DNA of 64,000 bases from the NCBI GenBank assembly GCA_036703275.1, contig DATNPK010000011.1:124001-188000 (forward strand), in the 5' to 3' direction. Source of the DNA: Coleofasciculaceae cyanobacterium. GTDB taxonomy: Bacteria; Cyanobacteriota; Cyanobacteriia; Cyanobacteriales; Xenococcaceae. The translations under genes were made by a program, and so were the position numbers. The stretch's first letter is position 1, and the number at the start of each line of letters is the position of its first letter. This document shows, piece by piece, positions 1 through 9,677 of this stretch. Under the pieces are notes generated by a model. The model was not told the DNA's origin, made no database searches, and was given only the letters and a program-made list of their open reading frames with translations.

Positions 1-644
1 AAGTTAGCCATATTCGTATCGGTTGTTTTGGCAAATTCTGGAATATTGCGTCCTTGAAGACGGATCTGTAATTCATCTTTGCCCGTAAAACTGGTGATAA
101 AATCAAGACGCAAGCGATTTCCTAACGTCAAACTGGTATCATTTTCATCCTGCCAAACTTCGGCTACGGCTATAATTGCTTCTCCTTCTAGTTCTACTTG
201 AGGAGCAAAGGATTGTTTTTCTAAAGTATTGACTCGACTTTCGAGTTGGTTAACTCTAGTTTTCAGCCCAATAAATTTAGGTTCAAAATCTTGTTGTAAA
301 CGATTGATGGTCGCGATATCTTGTCGATTTAATAAATTATTTGTTTGTTTAATATTATCGAGGCATTGATACAGTAATATGCCAAAATAATTGCGAGTAA
401 TCACGGGAGGTGATTGCTCTAAAATATTATTTGCTAAACATTGATAACGACTATTTAAGCCTTGCAAAGCCTGAAACTGCCAGCTATTCAAATTAACCTT
501 ATGAAGTTGTAATACGGCAGGAATTTGAGATTCATTTCTTGTTTGTTCAATTTCTTGAACTTGAGTCAAAGGTAAGGCGTTAACGCAAGTGGAATTGCTA
601 ATTATTAATGGCAAACTAATTAAAACAAATTTGAATAACTTCAA
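1..644 (-). CDS. Iron-uptake-type outer-membrane porin (OprB-like), partial
   Basis: The reading frame is open from a probable TTG start at 642-644 to the window edge, so only the N-terminal ~214 residues are present. It begins with a hydrophobic signal-like segment (KLFKFVLISLPLII). A degenerate SLH-type stretch follows (WQFQALQGLNSRYQCL), then a short coiled coil (TRVNQLESRVNTLEKQ), then the start of a beta-barrel (LTLGNRLRLDFITSFTGKDEL, LQGRNIPEF). This order is standard for cyanobacterial SLH/OprB porins that carry iron and other small solutes across the outer membrane. The SLH repeat looks shorter than usual. The gene lies 11 bases behind the APH-like kinase and may be cotranscribed with the glycan cluster. 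No strong ribosome site is visible, so the start is uncertain. Confidence 0.75.
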   Translation of the reverse strand, partial: MKLFKFVLISLPLIISNSTCVNALPLTQVQEIEQTRNESQIPAVLQLHKVNLNSWQFQALQGLNSRYQCLANNILEQSPPVITRNYFGILLYQCLDNIKQTNNLLNRQDIATINRLQQDFEPKFIGLKTRVNQLESRVNTLEKQSFAPQVELEGEAIIAVAEVWQDENDTSLTLGNRLRLDFITSFTGKDELQIRLQGRNIPEFAKTTDTNMAN

Positions 645-655
645 AACTAAACTAA

Positions 656-1642
656 TTAAATTTTTATGGACTCTAATCGTTGTTCGCACAAATTGAGTAA
701 AGCTTCCGTATAAGGGCGACGTTCGGGAAACTGATTACTAAGATAAATATGACGGACTAAAGTTAAAGTTGTATATGCCGTAATAGCGCGATTATCTTTT
801 GCTTGTGTGAGCTGAAGAAATTCTTTTTCTAAGGCAATTTCTCGCTCTTGCAGAGCTTTTATATTACCAAAAGTTCTTAAACTATATTCGGTAATATGTG
901 CAATAAAATTACCAATATCTAAACTGGGATTACCTTGACAATATAGATCGAGGTCTAGTAAGTAAAAGCGATCGCGATCGACGATAATTTGATCGAAATA
1001 AAAATCACGATGAATTCCATAAACGGGATATTCTGGTACGCTTGCTCCTAAAACACGGCATTTGGCTAAAATAGTTTTAATTCGTGATTCCCATTGAGGA
1101 TAATCTTGCCAAACTAATGGTAATTTCGCTTCTAAAATTGCCAATTCATCCGCCATTGTATGAGAACGTTGAGGAGGTATATTTACTTGATGGAGTTTAT
1201 GGGCAACCTGAGCAATTTTTTGACTAACAGCAACTCCTTTATTTGTAGTTAAATAATTAATTACTAATTCCCCAGGTACTTTTTTTTGTAGCCACATTTC
1301 CCACTCAGGAATAATGCCCACAGGTTCGGGTACGGAAATGTTGTCATCACTATGATTATCAAAGCCACTATGCCACAGTTGTTTTTGTAGTCCGTAACTT
1401 TTGATATCTGTTCCTTTGGCGCGGATTTTGCCAATTACAACTAGAGGATTTTTTCCCTGGAAACTATATTCAATTAAGCAACGTTTTTGGGGTTTATAAC
1501 GAATTACCTTAATTTGAACGAGACTGAAAGCAAGATGCTGAGGAAATATTTCTTTGACTTTAAACGGACAAATAACATCTTGTAAAAAAGGCATTTGTGG
1601 ATCTTGAGCAATATTAAATCGATCCGTAACTACACAATTCAT
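656..1642 (-). CDS. APH-fold phosphotransferase (aminoglycoside phosphotransferase family)
   Basis: About 328 residues with a choline/aminoglycoside kinase fold. The catalytic loop reads HRDFYFDQ (His near residue 211 of the ATG-started protein, with Gln where the family usually has Asn). It is followed by the metal-binding DLD of LLDLDLYCQGNPSLDIGNF. ATG at 1640-1642 is preferred to a TTG six codons upstream. The family phosphorylates hydroxyl groups of sugars, amino alcohols or antibiotics; the substrate here is not evident. Its place in a cluster with three glycosyltransferases and an ABC exporter suggests a sugar or glycolipid substrate rather than drug resistance, which is inference. About 130 bases separate it from the upstream ABC transporter gene, and they contain no obvious terminator. 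Confidence 0.7.
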   Translation of the reverse strand: MNCVVTDRFNIAQDPQMPFLQDVICPFKVKEIFPQHLAFSLVQIKVIRYKPQKRCLIEYSFQGKNPLVVIGKIRAKGTDIKSYGLQKQLWHSGFDNHSDDNISVPEPVGIIPEWEMWLQKKVPGELVINYLTTNKGVAVSQKIAQVAHKLHQVNIPPQRSHTMADELAILEAKLPLVWQDYPQWESRIKTILAKCRVLGASVPEYPVYGIHRDFYFDQIIVDRDRFYLLDLDLYCQGNPSLDIGNFIAHITEYSLRTFGNIKALQEREIALEKEFLQLTQAKDNRAITAYTTLTLVRHIYLSNQFPERRPYTEALLNLCEQRLESIKI

Positions 1643-1769
1643 CTTGGCTATTGGTGACAAGTTAAGGGACTACGTTGTTTGTCAATCGATTTTAAGCTAT
1701 TAGCTTTTCCGACATTTTCGCTCAACTTTAACTTTTGAGAGAGCGTTAACTATTTATTTTCACGACTAT

Positions 1770-3599
1770 TTAAATACGATAAATCATCTCTTTTTCATTA
1801 GGCTTATGATTATTTTGCATTCGATAAAGTTGGGCATAGCGTCCATTTTGAGCAATTAAATTTCTGGGACTTCCTTGTTCAATTATTCGTCCTTTTTCGA
1901 GATAAATAATGATATCTGCTTGGGTAGCTAATGCCAAATCGTGAGTAATTAAAAATGTCGTGCGTTGTTGGGCTAATCGTTGCAAAGCTTCAATTACAGC
2001 TTGCTCATTTTCGCGATCTAAACCCGTAGTCGGTTCGTCTAAAATCAAAATCGGAGTGCGACGAATTGCGGTGCGAGCGATCGCTAGTCGTTGACGTTGA
2101 CCTCCAGATAGAGTTGCGCCTCTTTCCCCTAAAACGGTATCGTATCCTTGGGGTAAACTAGTGATAAAACTGTCGATATTCGCCAAACGAGCAGCAGCAA
2201 CAATCTCTGCATCGTTAACATTGTCTATACCGTAGGCAATATTTTCTTTGACCGTAGCAGCAAAAAGCAGACTTTCTTGTAATACTACACTCATCTGCGA
2301 TCGCAAAGAAGCAATGGTATAGTTGCGAATATTTTCTCCATCAATCAGGATGCTTCCCGATGTAGGATCGTAAAGACGCAGCAGCAAACTCATCAAGGTT
2401 GATTTACCGCTGCCCGAAACTCCCGAAATTGCTACTAATTGTCCTGGTTTAATCGCTAAATTAATGCGATCGAGCAATTTTTGTCCCGACTCATAGGCAA
2501 AACTGACATTTTGAAAGGTAACTTCTCCGCGAAATACAGGTGCAATCTTTGCCTGGGGTGAATCTTGAATATCGGGGGTTTGCTGTAAAATATTTAAAAT
2601 TCGCTCTCCAGAGGCAGCAGCTTTTGCCAAACGCCCCGTATATTTAGCAAAATTTTGCACGGGTTTAAAGGCATTTTTGAGATAGGTGAGAAAAACAATT
2701 ACATCACCGGCAGTCAAAGCATCTCGCAAGACTAACCAAGAACCATACCACAGCACGATCGCCATACCCAAGGCAATTACCCCATCTACCGTTCGTTCCA
2801 AACTAGCCGATAAACGTTGAGTTTCGACGCTTTTAGACAAACTAGCCTTATTTTGCCGTGAAAATATCTGAGCAAACGCATTTTCTAAGGAAAGAGCCTG
2901 AATCAGTTCAATTGCACCAATAGATTCGGCGGCGGTAGCTGCGACTAAGCCTTCTTGCTTGCGTTGTTTGATTGAAGACTCCCGAATTCTTTGACTAAGG
3001 CGGTTAGCAGCAAAAGCAAATAGGGGCAGTGTCACCAAAGAAAGCAAGGTTAAATCGCGATCGAGCCAAAACATGGCTGCGATCGTTCCCAACAAAGTTA
3101 AAATGCTGATGACTAATGGTAAGGCAGCCGTCAACAAAATTTCCTGAAGGCGGTTAGCATCACTACTAATTCGCACGATTAGATCGCCACTTCTGGCTTT
3201 GGTGTGATAAGCCAGAGAAAGCTGCTGCAAATGACAGTACAGGCGATCGCGCACTTGAATCATGACGCGACTGCCGACAATTGCCAGAGATACCGTACTC
3301 CAATAGGCAGCTAATGCCCGTAATGCCGTCAGGGCTAAAATCGCTCCCGCACAGAGGGTTAATAACCAAATGGGTTCGAGTTGGGCTAAAATAGGATTAG
3401 GAAGCCGATTATCGCTTAAAACATAATCAAAAACGAATTTAAGCGGTAATGGTTCGAGGATGCGTAAAGTCACATCTGCCACCATTGCCAAACTTGCTAG
3501 AATTAGCAAAGACTTTTGTTGACGAAGATAAGGAGAGAAACGACGTAATACTTCTGCCAAAATCGGTAGTGCCTGATTTAGCGATCGCTGTTTCATCAT
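1770..3599 (-). CDS. ABC exporter, fused permease and ATPase (MsbA/lipid-glycan type)
   Basis: About 609 residues. An N-terminal six-helix exporter domain (roughly residues 30-320) is followed by a nucleotide-binding domain. That domain has a Walker A (GVSGSGKST), a signature [13 protein letters not shown], a Walker B (ILILDEPTTGLD) and a switch His (LITHDLA). The ATG at 3597-3599 is chosen because GGAGG lies four bases upstream. This ATG overlaps the TGA of the upstream glycosyltransferase as ATGA, showing translational coupling. A longer frame beginning at 3641 has no such site. As a half-transporter it should work as a homodimer in the inner membrane. The neighbouring glycosyltransferases imply export of a lipid-linked or soluble glycan, but no substrate is shown by the sequence. 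Confidence 0.88.
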   Translation of the reverse strand: MMKQRSLNQALPILAEVLRRFSPYLRQQKSLLILASLAMVADVTLRILEPLPLKFVFDYVLSDNRLPNPILAQLEPIWLLTLCAGAILALTALRALAAYWSTVSLAIVGSRVMIQVRDRLYCHLQQLSLAYHTKARSGDLIVRISSDANRLQEILLTAALPLVISILTLLGTIAAMFWLDRDLTLLSLVTLPLFAFAANRLSQRIRESSIKQRKQEGLVAATAAESIGAIELIQALSLENAFAQIFSRQNKASLSKSVETQRLSASLERTVDGVIALGMAIVLWYGSWLVLRDALTAGDVIVFLTYLKNAFKPVQNFAKYTGRLAKAAASGERILNILQQTPDIQDSPQAKIAPVFRGEVTFQNVSFAYESGQKLLDRINLAIKPGQLVAISGVSGSGKSTLMSLLLRLYDPTSGSILIDGENIRNYTIASLRSQMSVVLQESLLFAATVKENIAYGIDNVNDAEIVAAARLANIDSFITSLPQGYDTVLGERGATLSGGQRQRLAIARTAIRRTPILILDEPTTGLDRENEQAVIEALQRLAQQRTTFLITHDLALATQADIIIYLEKGRIIEQGSPRNLIAQNGRYAQLYRMQNNHKPNEKEMIYRI

Positions 3600-4778
3600 G
3601 TTACCTCCGTAGTCTGTCGCTGCTTTTGAGTAGCAAACCACAAGATTTTTTCAACTACTCGTTCCCAAGTATGATGCTGTAAGATTTTGCCGCGGGCTGA
3701 ATCTCCTAAACGACGACGCAGTAAAGGCGATCGCCATAATTGCTCTAAAGCATCTGCTAATGCCGTCGCATCTCCAGGGGGAACTAATAAACCATTTACC
3801 CCATCGTCAATAATTTGACTAATTTGACCGATGTTACTGGCGACAACTGGCAATCCTGCTGCCATATATTCATAAACTTTCAGGGGCGAAAAATAAAAGT
3901 CTTCACTGGGCGGATAGGGAGCTACTGCAACATCCATTTGCGCTAACCAATGAGGGACAGTTTGGGGAGAAACAGCACCCGTAAAATCCACCGCCGACTC
4001 GAGCTTTCTAGTGGCAATTTCTTGGCTTAGGCGATCGCGTTCTTTCCCATCTCCGACAAGTAACAGGCGCGCTTGGGGATAGTTGCGCTGAAAACGAGCA
4101 AAAGCATCAATTAAAATAGGCAATCCATGCCAGGGTTTTAACGAACCGACAAACCCCACCGTAAATTGAGAAGTCGAAAGTATGTATATTTTGAGCGGAT
4201 AAATTGTGCTCAAACCGTTGCGGATTAACTCCATTAGGAACTACCTGAATTTTGTCGGTATCTGTCACATATTGACTCACATAATCTTTGATTTCACGGG
4301 AAACGGCGATAATTGTCGTGGCTGCTTGAAAAACTCTTTTGGCGATCGCTTCAGCTTGTTCTCGATCTACTAAACCTCGATGTTTATCCTGTTCTAAAAT
4401 CAAAGGGGCATTCACTTCTAAAATTCCTGGAATCCCCATCTTGCGGGCGTATTCCATGCCACTGTAACTCCAGAGAGAATAACGCTCGTAAACAAAATCA
4501 AAAGGTTGAGTCAGAGTTAACTCTAATTCTAAATCGGGATTTATCGAGCGGGCGACTCGTTCTCTGACGGCTAGCTCTACTTTAGGGATAGTAGGAAGCT
4601 GATAGACTTTGACTTTTTGGAAATCTGGGGGGATTTCTTCGCCCAAACGGGTGGTAAATAAACAAACTTGGACATTTTTGTGCAATAAAGAGCGAATAAC
4701 TTCCTGTACGTGAATCGAACATCCTTTTTGTCCGAATACAGGAATCCCAGGATCGACACAAACATAAGCAGCTCTCAA
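3596..4778 (-). pseudogene. GT4 glycosyltransferase, split by one frameshift
   Basis: Two overlapping frames give one GT4 protein of about 393 residues. The N-terminal frame (4778 down to about 4180) starts at TTG with GAGGAG nine bases upstream and has a GT-B acceptor-side fold through QVVPNGVNPQRF. The C-terminal frame continues from FTVGFVGSLKPWHG through the nucleotide-sugar EX7E region (VYEYMAAGLPVVASNIG) to the stop at 3596. The switch lies between about 4150 and 4190 and needs a single-base change. Nothing else is damaged, and the 3' end keeps its ATGA overlap with the ABC transporter start. The break may therefore be a sequencing indel or very recent inactivation. The intact enzyme would be a retaining GT4 transferase in the glycan cluster. 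Confidence 0.8.
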
Positions 4779-4819
4779 AATTAATATCTCCTCATTAAAT
4801 GTAGTATTGAATTAAAAAG

Positions 4820-6139
4820 CTAAGAGCTACGAAAAGAAACATTTTGTAGGTTATACATCAAATCACCAACGCCTAAGTGAGAATTAGGATTGTTTGGTTT
4901 TGAGGCGACTCGGAAAAGTTGACGTAATGATGCTGCATTAGCGTGAATATTAAACTCTGATTCCATTAGTTTTCGCGCTTCAGTGGCAAATTTGACTCTT
5001 AAATAGGAATTATCTAGAAGTTTTCGCAACGCTAAAGCTAAAGCATCTGCATCCTTTTGAGGAACAATAAATCCAGTCTGTTCGTGACGAATTAATTCGG
5101 GAATTCCCGTGACATCAGTTCCCACACAAGGCGTACCTAAAGCCATTGCTTCTAATAGTACTGTCGGTAATCCATCGCGGTTGCCATCCTTGCCGATAAT
5201 ATAGGGCGCAGCAAAAACCGCAGCTTGTTGCACCAGCTCAAATACTTCATTTTGTGGACGCGCCCCCACAAGACATACTTGCTCTACTAAGCCCAGTGCC
5301 TCAATTTGGGTGTTTAATTGTCCGGCTAATTCGCCAGTACCGACGATTTGACATTGAAAATCACCACCCCACTGCTTGAGCAAATTACAAGCCTCAATCA
5401 AAATCGAAAGTCCTTTTTTTTCTACCAAGCGTCCTACAGAAATGATTAGTGGCGGGCGATTTTCGGGGGAGACATAAGTAAACCGATCTAAATCTAAACC
5501 ATTATAAATGCGCTGTACACCATGGGCTACACTACCGTAAACTTGCTTGAGATACCGACGATTATAGTCACTCACCGTAACCACAACAGCACTATCGGCG
5601 ATCTTGCGCGTCATATCTTCAGGAATGACACTATCGTGGAAAATGTCTTTCGCATGGGCGGTAAAAGTATAGGAAATATCGGCAAAATGGGCTGCTAAAC
5701 GGGCAACACTGGTAGCCACCGAACCAAAATGAGCGTGTAAATGGGTGATTTGTCGCAAACATACTTCTCGTGCTAACCAGGCAGCTTGATAAACAACGCT
5801 AGCGCGTTCTCCAGCAGCAAACCCTAGCTTACGCCAAAAATCGGGAATAACCAGCGCAACTTCTTGTAATTCTGCCCAAAAATAACTCGCTGGAGTGGGA
5901 GACAAACTATTAAGGGAATCACTCACTCGCCCTTGAGTTGGCTTGCGAATATAGGTAACAGAAGCCCGCACTTTAGCAATAATATTCTGAAAATGACTAT
6001 CACAGGTAGGACGCAGGGCAAAAATATCAATATCCAACCCTGCGGCTTCATGGGCTAAAATTTCGTTGACCACAAAAGTTTCACAATAGCGGGGATAGCG
6101 TTTGAGAACATAGCCTACTTTGATTAATTGTTGTTTCAC
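4820..6139 (-). CDS. GT4 glycosyltransferase, colanic-acid WcaL-like
   Basis: This 439-residue protein starts at GTG and begins KVGYVLKRYPRYCETFVVNEI, the opening typical of WcaL/AmsK-like exopolysaccharide glycosyltransferases. Key GT-B features follow: HAHFGSVATSVARLAAHF, the phosphate-binding ISVGRLVEKKGLSILIEA, and a C-terminal EX7E-type segment (LLEAMALGTPCVGTDVTGIPELI). It should transfer a sugar from a nucleotide sugar to a growing glycan at the cytoplasmic membrane face. It starts six bases downstream of the stop of the MurG-like gene and ends 41 bases before the next GT4 start, so one operon is likely. Donor and acceptor cannot be read from the sequence. Confidence 0.85.
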   Translation of the reverse strand: MKQQLIKVGYVLKRYPRYCETFVVNEILAHEAAGLDIDIFALRPTCDSHFQNIIAKVRASVTYIRKPTQGRVSDSLNSLSPTPASYFWAELQEVALVIPDFWRKLGFAAGERASVVYQAAWLAREVCLRQITHLHAHFGSVATSVARLAAHFADISYTFTAHAKDIFHDSVIPEDMTRKIADSAVVVTVSDYNRRYLKQVYGSVAHGVQRIYNGLDLDRFTYVSPENRPPLIISVGRLVEKKGLSILIEACNLLKQWGGDFQCQIVGTGELAGQLNTQIEALGLVEQVCLVGARPQNEVFELVQQAAVFAAPYIIGKDGNRDGLPTVLLEAMALGTPCVGTDVTGIPELIRHEQTGFIVPQKDADALALALRKLLDNSYLRVKFATEARKLMESEFNIHANAASLRQLFRVASKPNNPNSHLGVGDLMYNLQNVSFRSS

Positions 6140-6145
6140 GTTTTT

Positions 6146-6166
6146 CTATTTACTATTTACTACAGA
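6146..6166. repeat. Heptanucleotide tandem repeat at a gene end
   Basis: Two exact CTATTTA units (6146-6159) followed by a degenerate unit. The first unit contains the stop codon of the MurG-like glycosyltransferase. It is one of several short 7-mer arrays in this window. Confidence 0.7.
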
Positions 6167-7477
6167 CGACACGTAATTGGGCGATTCTTCCAGGATTTCA
6201 GCTAAAAATTGCGGAATACGTTCCAATCCTCGAAAATCTAATTTTTGCCGAATTTTGGGAGTCGATTTTTCTTGACGCAACCATGCACTTAAAGATTCAG
6301 GACTCAATCTTTCGGGATGTAGCATATCTATCAATCCCAATTCCTGTAAAAGTTGCACTCGGATTAGCTGTTCTCGTCGCGGTTTAATTCTTGGTACGAT
6401 TAACGCCCGTTTTTCAAAGGAGAGAATTTCACACGTGGTGTTGTATCCTCCCATCGAAATTACCCAATCAGCCCGTTCTAATAACAGTGTGGGTTCGGCA
6501 ACATATTCTAATACCTGCAAGTCAGACCGCTTGTCTGTATAAGCTTGAATTTGCTGGCGCGTCTTTTGGGGCATCATTGGCCCTGTGATGATAACTCCCT
6601 GAGTATCTTGAGGAAACTCGCTTTGAGCAAAGGCTTTAGCTAATTCTCCTCCATCTTGCCCACCTCCCACCATACATAAAGCTAAACGTCCAGGTGGTAA
6701 GTTAAAAGTTGGTTGCAAGTGTTCCTGCGTCACAAATTGGAGTGCAGAACGTCGGTCGAGATAGCCTGTATAGCGAAATTTGGCGGTAACATCGGCACTC
6801 AAACCGTATTCTTGAATTGAATTATAGACTCGAGGATCGCCATAAACCCATACAGCATCGTAATAACGGCGAATGGTATCTTGATAATTATTTTGTTTCC
6901 AGCTGCGCCGAATTACCTTGGGTTCGTCTAAAACATCACGTAAACCGAGAACGCATCGGGTATTTGTCTCGTTTCGTAAGTAGTGTAGAGTAGCATTGAG
7001 TTCTCCCATTGCTCCCCTGGGTACATTATCGACAATCAAAACATCGGGTTTAAAGGTTTGTACTGTAGTGTGAATAATTTGCGATCGCAAATTAATAATT
7101 TCCTTTAAAGATAGATCCAATCGTCTTGCCTGATACTGTCCATCTGTGCTTTTATGTAGAGCGGGAAGAGTTAAGTAATCGATACCAGGAGGTATTTGAA
7201 ACTGATTTGCATCCCCCATGCCACTAATCATCAAAATATCCGCATTAATAGCGGAGATGGCCAAGGTTTGAGCAATTAAGAGATTACGTCGCTTGTGTCC
7301 CAATCCCATCGTGTCGTGAGAATAGAGAATAATCCGCCACTTACGCTGCTGAGAATACTGCTGTGGAAAAATTTTAGGAGACTTGAGCTTATTCGATTTG
7401 TGAGGTTGCAGACTCGGCATTTTCGTTACATGGTGATTAGTAGTTGAGCCTCGTAAATAAGGAATAGCAATAGCCAT
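6146..7477 (-). CDS. MurG-like (GT28 C-terminal) glycosyltransferase
   Basis: 443 residues. ATG at 7475-7477 follows a strong GGAGGAG site, which fixes the start despite a low-complexity N-terminal ~45 residues. The core opens with YSHDTMGLGHKRRNLLIAQ, a glycine-rich GT-B loop. It ends with MGGYNTTCEILSFEKRALIVPR followed by REQLIRVQLL, the diphosphate- and sugar-binding region of GT28/MurG-like proteins. Many cyanobacteria carry such predicted glycosyltransferases outside the murein cluster. It is the first gene of the minus-strand cluster ending at the porin. The TAG stop lies inside a ctattta heptamer repeat (6146-6159). The product is unknown. Confidence 0.8.
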   Translation of the reverse strand: MAIAIPYLRGSTTNHHVTKMPSLQPHKSNKLKSPKIFPQQYSQQRKWRIILYSHDTMGLGHKRRNLLIAQTLAISAINADILMISGMGDANQFQIPPGIDYLTLPALHKSTDGQYQARRLDLSLKEIINLRSQIIHTTVQTFKPDVLIVDNVPRGAMGELNATLHYLRNETNTRCVLGLRDVLDEPKVIRRSWKQNNYQDTIRRYYDAVWVYGDPRVYNSIQEYGLSADVTAKFRYTGYLDRRSALQFVTQEHLQPTFNLPPGRLALCMVGGGQDGGELAKAFAQSEFPQDTQGVIITGPMMPQKTRQQIQAYTDKRSDLQVLEYVAEPTLLLERADWVISMGGYNTTCEILSFEKRALIVPRIKPRREQLIRVQLLQELGLIDMLHPERLSPESLSAWLRQEKSTPKIRQKLDFRGLERIPQFLAEILEESPNYVSSVVNSK

Positions 7478-7823
7478 AATTTCTCCTCCGCAAAGCGCGA
7501 TCGAACATTATCTGGGTGTTATTTAGTAAAATCTTCTAGACTTACTTTATATTGCTCTAGCGAATTAGCCTTGATTAAACAGATGCAATTTAAAATGCCG
7601 AAAACATTATCTATAAATTAAATAAGTATTTAATAAAAGGTTAATTACACTTTTCAGTATGAAAAATAACCATGAAGCATCAATGAAAAATTGATGAGAA
7701 AGTTTTCATGAATCTTGGCGGTTACCAAAGTTGAGTCAAGATAAAAGCATTACTATGAGGAATAAAAAGAAGGCGATCGCCTTTCTAAAAAGTCTCGTTA
7801 TATTCCCAGGCGATCGCGACTAA
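7478..7823. other. Intergenic region upstream of the glycan cluster
   Basis: About 345 bases, AT-rich, presumably holding the promoter of the minus-strand glycan operon. The only clear structures are an isolated HIP1-centred perfect palindrome AAGGCGATCGCCTT at 7770-7783 and another HIP1 site near 7811-7818. No gene, RNA or convincing -10/-35 pair could be assigned. Confidence 0.4.
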
Positions 7824-8249
7824 TTAGATAGGTTTCTGCCCTGTTAAACCAATTTCTCCATAAGATAGTTCGAGAGTGTGGCTATATTGAGCGCGCAGAA
7901 AAGCCCAATAACCTATTGGATATCCAGAGTCTTTCGGTTCTTCAATAAGTACATCTTCAAGACGCGCTCTTTCACATAAGATATCCATCGATTCGCGACT
8001 CTTGCAACCAACACCCAGATGTGCCAATAAAGATAAAAGATGTACAGAAACGGTTTGAATTAAGACAATTACAAAAAGTCGAGTATTGTCAGTGAGCCAA
8101 ACTACGGCAACACTTGCTGCATCAATACGTCGATGAACAACCTGCATCCCTGCATAAGTCGAATAGAATTCGATACTTCGCTCTATATTTGAAACAAGAG
8201 CGATGTGAGTGAGTCCGAAATTATGTGATACATAACGCGCATAATGCAT
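7824..8249 (-). CDS. VOC/glyoxalase-fold protein
   Basis: About 141 residues from ATG at 8247-8249. A TTG three codons upstream is possible. The start of the fold, GLTHIALVSNIERSIEFYSTYAGMQVVHRR, is the classic beta-alpha-beta of the vicinal oxygen chelate superfamily, with His in THIAL as a probable metal ligand. Later elements include HLGVGCKSRESMDIL and the C-terminal YSHTLELSYG, where Glu is the usual third ligand. It could be a dioxygenase, glyoxalase-like or resistance protein; specificity cannot be read. It stands alone between the glycan cluster and the AI-2E permease. Confidence 0.75.
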   Translation of the reverse strand: MHYARYVSHNFGLTHIALVSNIERSIEFYSTYAGMQVVHRRIDAASVAVVWLTDNTRLFVIVLIQTVSVHLLSLLAHLGVGCKSRESMDILCERARLEDVLIEEPKDSGYPIGYWAFLRAQYSHTLELSYGEIGLTGQKPI

Positions 8250-8404
8250 ACATATCAATCATTGTCAATCTTACAAGACGTTAATCAATAAGTTAAGCTT
8301 TGTCCAGGTATCAAAAAAGCGATCGCATTTGCTGTCAAGCTATTGGGATTGATTGATAATTCTTGAAAATTAAAGCCTAGTTCAATTAAATAAATTATCT
8401 AAAA

Positions 8405-8527
8405 TTAAATTATGCTCCATACTTTTTGCTTGATCCCCCAACTAATGGCATGAAGCAATCCTATTAAGGCTAGACTCAACACAATTCCACACAAAAGTGC
8501 TGCAAGCGGTTCCCAAAGCCACCAAAT
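8405..8527 (-). pseudogene. Fragment of a small membrane protein without start codon
   Basis: A 40-codon stretch reads IWWLWEPLAALLCGIVLSLA and continues with LIGLLHAISWGIKQKVWSII before a TAA stop. It has the composition of a genuine amphipathic membrane segment. It is preceded directly by an in-frame TGA and has no ATG, GTG or TTG before the hydrophobic core. It is therefore either a remnant or starts at a non-standard codon (ATT). The family is not recognised. It lies in the otherwise empty 300-base gap between the VOC gene and the AI-2E permease. Confidence 0.35.
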
Positions 8528-8560
8528 TCATTCAAATCAATTTTTCCTGGAGGTAAAGCT

Positions 8561-9613
8561 TTGCGTTTCGGGCAATGGCTGGGTTTAATCGCCCTCATAA
8601 TTTCTCTTTACATTCTGTGGCAAATTCGGCAAATCGTTCTGCTGCTATTTGCTGCGGTTATTTTGGCAACAGTCTTAAACCGAGTCGTGCGACGATTACA
8701 GAGATCGCGCGTCAAACGAGGATTTGCCATTGCTATTACAATTATTATTCTCCTGGCAGTCATCATTAGCTTTTTTGCGCTGATTGTACCGAGTATTGTT
8801 GAACAGTTACAACAATTAGTTGATATTGTGCCACAAGTATCCCAAAGACTAACTACTTGGTTTGAGTGGCTGCAATCTGTAATTCCTGGCTCAATGTTAG
8901 AACAATTCCAAGAGTTTAAAGGTTTAGAAAATCTCACTCAACAAGTACAAACATGGCTCTCGCGATTGCTAAACAACTTTTTTGTTTTGCTGAATAACTC
9001 TTTTAGTGTTGTCGTGAGCATCTTGCTGTTTCTGGTTCTAACCATCATGCTCTTAGCAAATCCTGCTCAATACCGACGCATTTTTATCTTGGCTTTTCCT
9101 GCCTTTTACCGCAGGCGGGTTGATGAGATTCTTGGCGAGTGCGAAGCTGCGTTGGTTGGCTGGATTAAAGGTACACTAATCGCTATGGCTGTTATCGCCT
9201 TGGTGTCTTTTATTGGGTTGTCAATCTTGGGAGTTCCACTGCCTTTTGTTAACGCGACGTTGGCAGGTTTATTAGAATTTATTCCCAATCTCGGGCCAAC
9301 CTTGAGCGTCATACCACCGGCACTGCTTGCCTTGCTCGATGCCCCTTGGAAATCTCTGGCAGTAATATTGCTTTACCTCGCGATTCAGCAGTTTGAAAGC
9401 CTAGTTTTAGTGCCTCTGCTTATGAAACAAGAGGCAGATCTGTTGCCAGTATTTACAATCTTGGCAGTTGTGGTTTTTTCTAGCTTGTTCGGATTCTTGG
9501 GTTTATTTCTCGCTATTCCTCTATTGATTGTGGTGCAGATTTGGCTCAAAGAAGCTTTAGTTAAAGATATTCTCAACAAATGGAATTCAAATAGAACTAA
9601 CAATTCAAATTAG
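8561..9613 (+). CDS. AI-2E family (PerM/UPF0118) membrane permease
   Basis: 350 residues starting at TTG, supported by TGGAGG eight bases upstream. The architecture is that of the AI-2E exporter/PerM family. An N-terminal pair of helices (GLIALIISLYILWQIRQ) is followed by a long amphipathic segment (residues ~85-150) and further helices. Family motifs EFIPNLGPTLSVIPPALLAL and PLLMKQEADLLPVFTILAVV are present. Members transport small hydrophilic metabolites or ions; the autoinducer label comes from one E. coli protein and should not be taken literally. A paralogue with near-identical N-terminal architecture lies at 49911-50951. It is monocistronic here. Confidence 0.9.
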   Translation: MRFGQWLGLIALIISLYILWQIRQIVLLLFAAVILATVLNRVVRRLQRSRVKRGFAIAITIIILLAVIISFFALIVPSIVEQLQQLVDIVPQVSQRLTTWFEWLQSVIPGSMLEQFQEFKGLENLTQQVQTWLSRLLNNFFVLLNNSFSVVVSILLFLVLTIMLLANPAQYRRIFILAFPAFYRRRVDEILGECEAALVGWIKGTLIAMAVIALVSFIGLSILGVPLPFVNATLAGLLEFIPNLGPTLSVIPPALLALLDAPWKSLAVILLYLAIQQFESLVLVPLLMKQEADLLPVFTILAVVVFSSLFGFLGLFLAIPLLIVVQIWLKEALVKDILNKWNSNRTNNSN

Positions 9614-9677
9614 AATTTTTGCAATTAGTTTTTTCTGTAATCAGACTAACTATAATGCTTCTATAATGCTTCAAAAG

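Noticed and set aside
3600-3641. Longer N-terminus for the ABC exporter
   Set aside because: The upstream extension lies inside the end of the glycosyltransferase gene, while GGAGG four bases before ATG 3597-3599 fixes the start.
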